Positions 58,076-64,000 of a stretch of DNA of 64,000 nucleotides are shown in pieces; position 1 is the stretch's first letter; every line of letters begins with the position of its first letter. The stretch spans positions 4,774,001-4,838,000 of the forward strand of contig OY744468.1 in NCBI GenBank assembly GCA_963556145.1, read 5' to 3'. The position numbers were made by a program, and so were the translations under genes. This DNA comes from Hygrocybe punicea (Eukaryota; Basidiomycota; Agaricomycetes; Agaricales; Hygrophoraceae). Below the pieces are notes generated by a model, which worked only from the letters and a program-made list of their open reading frames with translations, was not told the origin of the DNA and searched no databases.

Positions 58076-58903
58076 CTACAGCTCGCGTACTTCAAAGAAG
58101 CAGTTAGTTCAAGTCATGGGCACATTCGTAAATCGTGATTATAGCTACGTACCTCGGATGATAAAGTTGGCCAAGATTGCACCGAATAGGAGGGCGCTCA
58201 CAACGACAGGCCCAGAGATGCGATCTATCATTGCCAACAAAATTGAGCTATAATGTTCAAATTTACAGCCTATTCAAAAACAAACCGAAATGCCCAGGAT
58301 CGCGTTTTCGTATCATTGTAATCCTTTCCTGGTACAAAATATAGCCATATATCTAGAATGATGAAGTTAGCACGTATAAGCCACGACTTTTTTCTTACCA
58401 GTACGCCGATGCTAATAATGGCATAGGTGTAGGCAAAGTTTTGCGCGACCTGATCCTTGGATGCGTTGAAGAGCGCAAGGGACAAAGTACCGAGCAGGAC
58501 GGAGATATTAAGCCAAGAAATCCATGCTTCATTTAGATCAGATTCACAGATAACAAAGACTAAATCGTAAACACTTACTTCTCTCGTTAGCAAACCAGAC
58601 TTTGCCCTCGACCTTCACTGACGTAGCGATCTTTTGGGGGACACGGACCTGCTCCGGCAGAGTGTTTATTGAGTGATAATCGCGAACAGTCGGCTGTTGA
58701 CCCTCTGCATCTGGTTCTGTCTCTGGGATGGCATCTGCTCTTGTATAGCGTGCGGGCCTTTGGGCATTCGGTAACGAGGCTAATGCAGAAGAAGAGAAGG
58801 GGGAGAATAGGTCGGACATGGCGTGCCACGACCTTCTAATCATCGATTCAGAGTGTGAGGTATCGTACAAACCGCCATTGTCATGTTGTAAGCCCTCAGC
58901 CAT
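58076..58903 (-). CDS. VTC1: Vacuolar transporter chaperone 1
   Basis: Five exons (58903-58579, 58526-58399, 58352-58286, 58224-58153, 58089-58076) give 201 aa. Residues from about 90 match the VTC1/DUF202 membrane domain. VPQKIATSVKVEGKVWFANER followed by TWISWLNISVLLG is the family signature (yeast: ...VEPKVFFANERTFLSWLN). A second helix (YAIISIGVLIYGYILYQER) and a third (VVVSALLFGAILANFIIRV) follow. Vtc1 is a small membrane subunit that forms the channel-like part of the polyphosphate polymerase complex. The N-terminal ~90 residues (acidic/Pro-rich) are absent from the 129-aa yeast protein. The last exon is 14 nt. The gene is divergent from a J-protein gene across 141 bp. Confidence 0.92.
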
Positions 58904-59044
58904 GACGGCGGGCAAGGTTGATAGTCACGTGAAGTATTCCATTTTCTCGGTGGTTCTGGCAAAGCCTAGACTGACATCGTCACTTCTCGAAACAAATATA
59001 ACTCCCTCATAAAACACTCCGAATTCTGTTTTCTCACATTGATA
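58904..59044. promoter_or_regulatory. Short bidirectional VTC1/J-protein promoter
   Basis: Only 141 bp separate the two divergent start codons. It includes TCACGTGAAG (58923-58932) with a CACGTG E-box. The pair TTCTCGGTGGTTCTGGCAA and TTCTCGAAA (near 58943 and 58984) contains heat-shock-element-like TTC..GAA fragments. Assignment to either factor is inference from core motifs. Confidence 0.4.
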
Positions 59045-60289
59045 ATGGGCGCAGACTACTACAAGCTCCTTGGCATCGACAAGAATGCAAGCGACGATGA
59101 CATCAAAAGGGGCTACAAGAAGATGGTAAGTTCTCCTCACTGTCCTCGGGACAGCTCACTAAACAATCGACTCAGGCTCTGAAATGGCATCCAGATCGTA
59201 ATGCTGGTTCGGAAGAAGCCAACAAAAGGTTCAAAGAGGCACGTAGCAAAGTTGATACGGAGACAAGCATGTTGGCTGACAAGGAATACCCCTAGATATC
59301 CGAAGCGTTCGAGGTTTTGAGTGATAAAAACAAACGGGCGGTTTACGACCAATTCGGCGAGGAGGGACTGAAGGGCGGAGGCGGCCCATCATCATCATCA
59401 GGTGCTGGTCCTGGCGGTTTTTCAAGTTTCGGTGGATTCCCAGGTGGTGGTAATACCTTCTCATTTACGACCTCTGGGCCAGGTGGATTCTCTGGTGGGT
59501 TTTCACCAACAGATCCAAGAATGATATTCGAGTAAGTCCTCGGTTCAAGACAGAACTCGTTGAGATCAGTGATTCATTTGACTGGACAGGCAATTCTTCA
59601 AACACTCCAGCATGGGCGGCTTTTTCGGTGATGATGATGACGACCGTTCATCATTCAGTTTCGGCGGCATGCCCGGCGGTATGCCAACTTCCCATTCGCA
59701 TCGTCAAAGCACGCATCGAACATCGTCACCTTCCCGTTCGCATTCGCAACCGTCCGAGATCAGTCGTCCACTCCAAGTCTCCTTAGAGGAACTTTACTCT
59801 GGCGCTACTAGACGCCTCAAAGTTGGTCGGAGACTACTGAGTGGAGTAACGGAAGACAAGGTTTTGGAGATTGAAGTACACCCCGGATGGAAGAGCGGCA
59901 CGAAGATTCGTTTTCCACGAGCAGGCAACGAGCAGCAAGGTGGAGAGGCGCAAGATCTAGTATTTGTTGTCGAGGAGAAGCCGCACCCAGTGTTTACACG
60001 GGAAGGAAACGACTTGACTTGCCACGCGCCGATCTCTCTGGCGGATGCTTTGGCTGGTAGCGGGCAGAGAAAAACGGTGGAAGCGTTGGATGGCAGAAAA
60101 TTGCAAGTACCTATCCCCAGTGGTATCGTCAAACCCGGTCAGGAGACCAAGATCACGGGGGAGGGGATGCCCATCAGGAAGGACGGCAGCGTCAGGCAAA
60201 AGGGTGATCTCACAGTGAAGTGGGATGTTGTGTTCCCCAATCATTTGAATGCAGTACAGAAAGCGGGTATCCGGAAGCTGCTGGGCTGA
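59045..60289 (+). CDS. SIS1: Class B J-protein (Hsp40, Sis1-like)
   Basis: Four exons (59045-59125, 59176-59238, 59296-59531, 59590-60289) give 359 aa, close to yeast Sis1 (352). The J-domain is residues 1-70, with HPD at 32-34 and [14 protein letters not shown] helix. A Gly/Phe-rich region follows ([20 protein letters not shown]), then a short Ser/Arg-rich stretch, then two beta-sandwich peptide-binding domains from about 180 ([44 protein letters not shown]) and the C-terminal [13 protein letters not shown]. There is no zinc-finger region, so it is class B. It delivers substrates to cytosolic Hsp70 and stimulates its ATPase. The second intron has a GC donor (GAG|GCACGT, 59239), required to keep the J-domain intact. 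Confidence 0.94.
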
Positions 60290-61357
60290 TCCTCCCTGTT
60301 TTTTATTTGGATGCTATGGATTTCATACCCATGCTTTTGTACCACCAGCACGTATTATTGATAGCTAATGAATAAAGACACTGCTTCAAAAAAAATTTGA
60401 GTACTACGGGTTGTGGCAAACGCTGCGAATCGAACGCACCGTATATCCGGTTGCGGAACGCGAAGAATATATGCGCGAATTGGAAGGTAAGAAAGAGATC
60501 AGAAGCATGAAAGCCAGTCTCATTGAATAAGCGAAATGGAGCCCAGAATACGTGATTATTCAACCTGATCGCAGTCGAGAACTGCTGGCCATCCAATAGG
60601 TAATTATGGGGGAAGGATGAAGTGACAAAAGAATGTCTGGACCAGGTTCGAAGAGGCCAGCCTGAGATTTTTTACGTGACCTCGACGTGTTTCATAGTCA
60701 GCACAGGCACTATGTCGCATTTGGGCCTGAATGGTCAACAGTCCGTACGCGTTGAGGACTTCAAAGGAATCTACCCAGCTGCACCGTCAGAACCAGGTGA
60801 ATATTTGAAGTCCCGCAAGCTTTTTTCAACCGGCACTTATAATCTACCTGTGGTACTTTTATGGGGCTTAAACGAACTTCGAGCTTACAAAGTCCAAAGG
60901 TACCTTACAAGGATTCTGCACTTTTGCTGATGCACCAAGGGGCGACTCGGACGGAATGTGACTTGGAGGTGTGTATGTGTGCGTCCATCAAGTTGCAGCC
61001 AAGTCACCTCAGGCTCCACATCGCCTGCGTGTATAGGCTAGGAACGAGGATATCTGTCATAGTGCCTCCTCCTCAACATGCATGGTTCAAGTGCTTGGGT
61101 ATGTGTTTGTTCGCACAGCTGATGAAATGTCGATGAAACCTGAACGTGCCAGCCATGAGGCCTTGAGGCCGTGATGTTGTTCCTCACATCTGCCCTATCG
61201 ATTCCCGAGTCAGTGAGTGGGATCGTTTGCCTCGTTTCTGTTCGTTTTCTTATTTAATCTCTCAGTTCTTTCAAATGTCTTCTCCCCCATAGATACATCG
61301 CACCTCTAATTCCCTTCAACCATACCTATCATTTGAATTATTCGCTAACGACCGTAA
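60290..61357. other. Intergenic between tandem J-protein genes
   Basis: About 1.1 kb. A T-rich stretch and AATAAA (60370) directly after the first gene are compatible with 3'-end processing. Short open frames at 60622-60930 and 60861-61136 show no recognisable protein. The final 130 bp is pyrimidine-rich. Confidence 0.45.
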
Positions 61358-62906
61358 ATGCCTCCTTTACAAAATAAAGATCTCTACACAATTCTCGATC
61401 TCCCGAGAAATGCCACAAAAGACGAGATCAGAGTGGCGTACAAAAAGATGGTACGTAGAAACTCCGTTTCGGCATCATCCTTCTGTGCTTAGTTAGGATC
61501 CAGGCTCTGAAGTGGCACCCAGACCGACATATGGCTGACAAGCAAGACGCTAGCCGAAAGTTCATCGAGGTACCCGATTGCCCGGTCGTTCTGCAACTAC
61601 CTTCGTACTGAATATTGGTGTCCTCAGATCCACGATGCGTACAAAGCGCTGACTAGTCGAAGGGAACGACGTCGTACTCGCACAACGTCTCCCCGGAAGA
61701 GTTCGACAAGCTTTGGGGCGTCGTTCCCGCATCCCGACTCAGAGACTCATACGCCGCCATCGGCCCCTGAACCGGCCACTCGCCCCAGCCCACTTCCACC
61801 CAAGACAACACCCGCAAGGCCAAGGCCCCCCAATCCGTCGTTATCAAAGGATTCTAGACGTCGCACTGCAAAACCACACGAAACAGCGCCGTCGAGTTCA
61901 GAGTCTTCGACCAAGTCATCGTCTTCTTGCCCATCCAGCCCATCCAGCAGTTCGACCGATTTTCAGGGCGATTCCTCAGACTCGTACACCACTCCACCGA
62001 CGAGCCCCAAGTATGGCCATTCCATGCCTGCGGGTTCTTTTGAACCTCTGCCATCGGATGCTCCAAAATCTCCCAAATCCACCAGAGCAAAGCTGCGCAA
62101 GCAGTCAAAGCCTGGACAAGAACAGTTCAGTTAATTATTATTATTCGTTCTCAAGTAGCTAATTGTCTGACCGTCTACCTAGAAAACCCTCGCCGAAAAG
62201 ACCAAAGAGCGATCACTCATCTGCGCAAGGAATTTCCACTGCAGATAGCGACGACGACTTCGTCCATGTTGCCTCAGCTCCTTCTTCGCGAGCCACATGG
62301 GATTCGAAGGATAAAGAGTCCGAATTCATCATCCAATTCACCCTTGAAGAACTCTTCCACGGCACGCGCCATCGGTACCGCCTCAAACGCCACTTCCTCT
62401 CTGGCAAGAGGAAAAATATCGTCTGCAGCGTGGACATCCCGCCAGGATGTCGCCCCGGGAGCAAGGTACTCTTCCGCGGCGTCGGCAACGAACGCAAGGA
62501 TGGAACACTCCAAGACGTCGTGTTCGTCATCGAGGAGGCGCCACACCAGCAGTTTCGAAGGGCGAAGGATGATCTAGCCATGGATGTGAAACTTTCCTGG
62601 TCAAAGTCTTTGGAGGACGAGAAGACCGAGGTCTTTTTCCAGGGGCTGGATGGCGAAACGCTTAGTATCGTTATTGATTATTCAACGGACAAGGCTGTGA
62701 ATGGAAGCTATGTCATTCCAGGCGCTGGTATGCCCACTCGAAGGAGAGGTCAGATTGTAGGAAGAGGTGATTTGATTGTGAGGTATGGTATTGAGCGCTC
62801 TACTGTCTCGATTATCACGCTGACTTGCATCTCGCAATGCAGATGGGAGATTGTGGCCTTACCCACATCGAAATGGGAAGCGCTGAAAAAAGTATTGCAC
62901 ATATGA
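61358..62906 (+). CDS. Divergent J-protein with Ser/Pro-rich linker
   Basis: Five exons (61358-61450, 61504-61569, 61628-62124, 62183-62782, 62843-62906) give 439 aa. The J-domain is at 1-65 with HPD at 36-38 and IHDAYKALTSRRERRR. Instead of a Gly/Phe region there is a ~160-aa Ser/Pro/Thr-rich linker (SSSESSTKSSSS, PPTSPKY). A J-protein C-terminal substrate-binding region follows from about 245 (TLEELFHGTRHRYRLKR, PPGCRPGSKVLFRGVGNE, HQQFRRAKDDL) to the end. It sits 1.1 kb downstream of the Sis1-like gene on the same strand and shares two intron positions in the J-domain (after KKM and after the KFIE/RFKE helix), so it is probably a diverged tandem copy. The donor of intron 3 (GTTCAG) is weak. 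Confidence 0.85.
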
Positions 62907-63349
62907 CCTGCGTATGTCACTTGCATATTTCACTGGAATGAAATCCCGATGTAGGTGAAACAGTGGTTGGGCAAGCATTTGCAAACGCTTTAAGTTTTCA
63001 CATTCACCGAACATCTATGAAACGTGTTTCAAAAATTAGCTTCTGTGACGGATTTATGTGATAACAGTATCAAGGGTACTTCATCCCGTTGAGGCTACGA
63101 TACCTTGGGTCACCTGGCTGACCTATCTGCATCGATTGGGAACTGAATTCATTGTGAGTTGATAAGATTGACATGATGTGAGGAACGATTGAATGCGGCG
63201 ATATCAACGACGTATTGGAAGGATGGTATAAACGATAGAAATACATGAGCCCGTCAAGTTATTCAGGCTTTGCCTGCGCGACATGACAAAGAATGTGGGG
63301 GAGATATGGCTCCGGGCCATTTTCGTGGGAAACGAAGAGGAGAGCAACA
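62907..63349. other. Intergenic between convergent genes
   Basis: About 440 bp between the divergent J-protein gene (+) and the arrestin-like gene (-). Nothing recognisable. Confidence 0.5.
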
Positions 63350-63939
63350 TTAAGCCAAACCAAGAAAACCTGACTGTTCGAGATTAATTGCCATTCGACA
63401 TTTCCGCTTTGCAGATGAATCGTAAGCCGGGGGAGAGAACGGTTTGGGTTTTGGACCTTTCGCATATCTTGTGGCGATCTCTACCGGCTCGACCAGTAAA
63501 GCATCTGTGTCAGCCGATGTGAAAGCAGAGTCCTGGAATGGACACACTACCACAACGTACTGCCAAACGCGAAACGTGAAAAGGGCGGAAATGCAACGGA
63601 AGGAGGAATACGCACACAAACAGAAAAATGAGCTACAGATGATGTCGGTTGGAGGTCTTTCGGGAGGTGGATTTCTCCATCAAGCCGGCGTGAATCCCGA
63701 CAGCAGACACGTGCTCCTTCTACAGATGGCCACCAAACAGCACGATTCACTTCTTCGACAACCTCTTCCCACCCAACCAGCTTCTTGGGGTCCCCTGACG
63801 GTGCCGGAACATAGAATTTCACCCGGCGTTGGAGGCTAACAGTGGCAGCAGTTGTGGCAGAAAGAACGTCGAGAGCGGTGCGGTCATTGCACTCGATGTC
63901 CAAAATACAGGGGATAGCACTCCCTCGAGTGTAGCTCAA
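63350..63939 (-). CDS. Arrestin-like protein, 5' part outside window
   Basis: Two exons of a minus-strand gene are seen. The upstream one (63939 to about 63617) enters after an acceptor (TTTTAG) with YTRGSAIPCILDIECNDR and TALDVLS, which I recall from arrestin-N-like domains of basidiomycete proteins (beta strand YxRGxxIP). It continues RRVKFYVPAPSGD and PKDLQPTSSVAHFS. After an intron (about 63616-63555) it resumes YVVVVCPFQDSAF and ends at 63350. The gene continues beyond 63939; no further exon is obvious in the last 60 bp. Arrestin-like proteins act as trafficking adaptors; family call is tentative. Confidence 0.55.
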
Positions 63940-64000
63940 CTAAAACACAATTAGTTATTTGATAAGGGGGAGGGGGGGAGAAAAAAAGTAAGACAGACAG
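63940..64000. other. Intron sequence of the arrestin-like gene
   Basis: AT-rich sequence then a GGGGGAGGGGGGG tract up to the window edge. Read on the minus strand it ends in GTTTTAG, an intron acceptor, so it is probably intronic. Confidence 0.4.

Noticed and set aside
60400..60450. Possible tRNA, from a GTTCGATT-like box on the minus strand
   Set aside because: No T-stem, acceptor stem or A box could be paired around it.
1..64000. CRISPR arrays, bacterial operons, ribosome-binding sites
   Set aside because: No direct repeat-spacer pattern is present, and the gene structure with spliceosomal introns is eukaryotic.

Overview
The window is fungal nuclear DNA, most likely from a mushroom-type basidiomycete (Agaricomycetes). 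The reasons are dense multi-exon genes with introns of about 45-75 nt, Zn2Cys6 regulators, an F-box protein of agaricomycete style, and a fatty acid synthase whose beta and alpha chains are one polypeptide. All exon coordinates are manual splice models, checked by reading-frame continuity and remembered family conservation; no search was run.

The first 11 kb is a transposon graveyard. Two LTR-like copies in opposite orientation (145-1053 and 4929-5760) bracket AT-rich DNA, a small inverted-repeat element (1055-1423), ~79-bp tandem repeats (1710-1950) and a hAT-like non-autonomous element with an 8-bp target duplication (3268-4690). Then comes a frameshifted hAT transposase on the minus strand (about 6776-10581), itself split by a second non-autonomous element with a perfect 8-bp duplication (7051-7982).

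From 11 to 28 kb lie a formin-type GBD/FH3 protein without FH2, a secreted/membrane kelch protein, an acyl-CoA-binding protein, a double PH-domain protein, and a tandem pair of paralogous Zn2Cys6 regulators that share an intron position inside the zinc cluster. From 30 to 37 kb lie VTC4 (vacuolar polyphosphate polymerase, with a 9-nt microexon), divergently placed GTR2 (RagC/D-type GTPase of TORC1 signalling) and a POF1-like nucleotidyltransferase. From 37 to 50 kb a 22-exon single-chain fatty acid synthase fills the minus strand.

From 50.6 to 54.4 kb are an F-box/LRR-type protein and a 528-aa protein with a helical domain resembling fungal MLKL N-terminal/HeLo-like domains, flanked by four copies of an Asn-rich motif (xFNNxxGNQxN). 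That architecture, which suggests an assembly-triggered cell-death effector, is the most interesting item here. The last 7 kb carries a small unidentified protein, VTC1 (second polyphosphate-complex subunit), two class-B-like J-proteins in tandem, and the 3' part of a probable arrestin-like gene.

Functional themes are vacuolar phosphate storage and nutrient sensing (VTC1, VTC4, GTR2), lipid metabolism (fatty acid synthase, acyl-CoA-binding protein) and proteostasis (two J-proteins, F-box).
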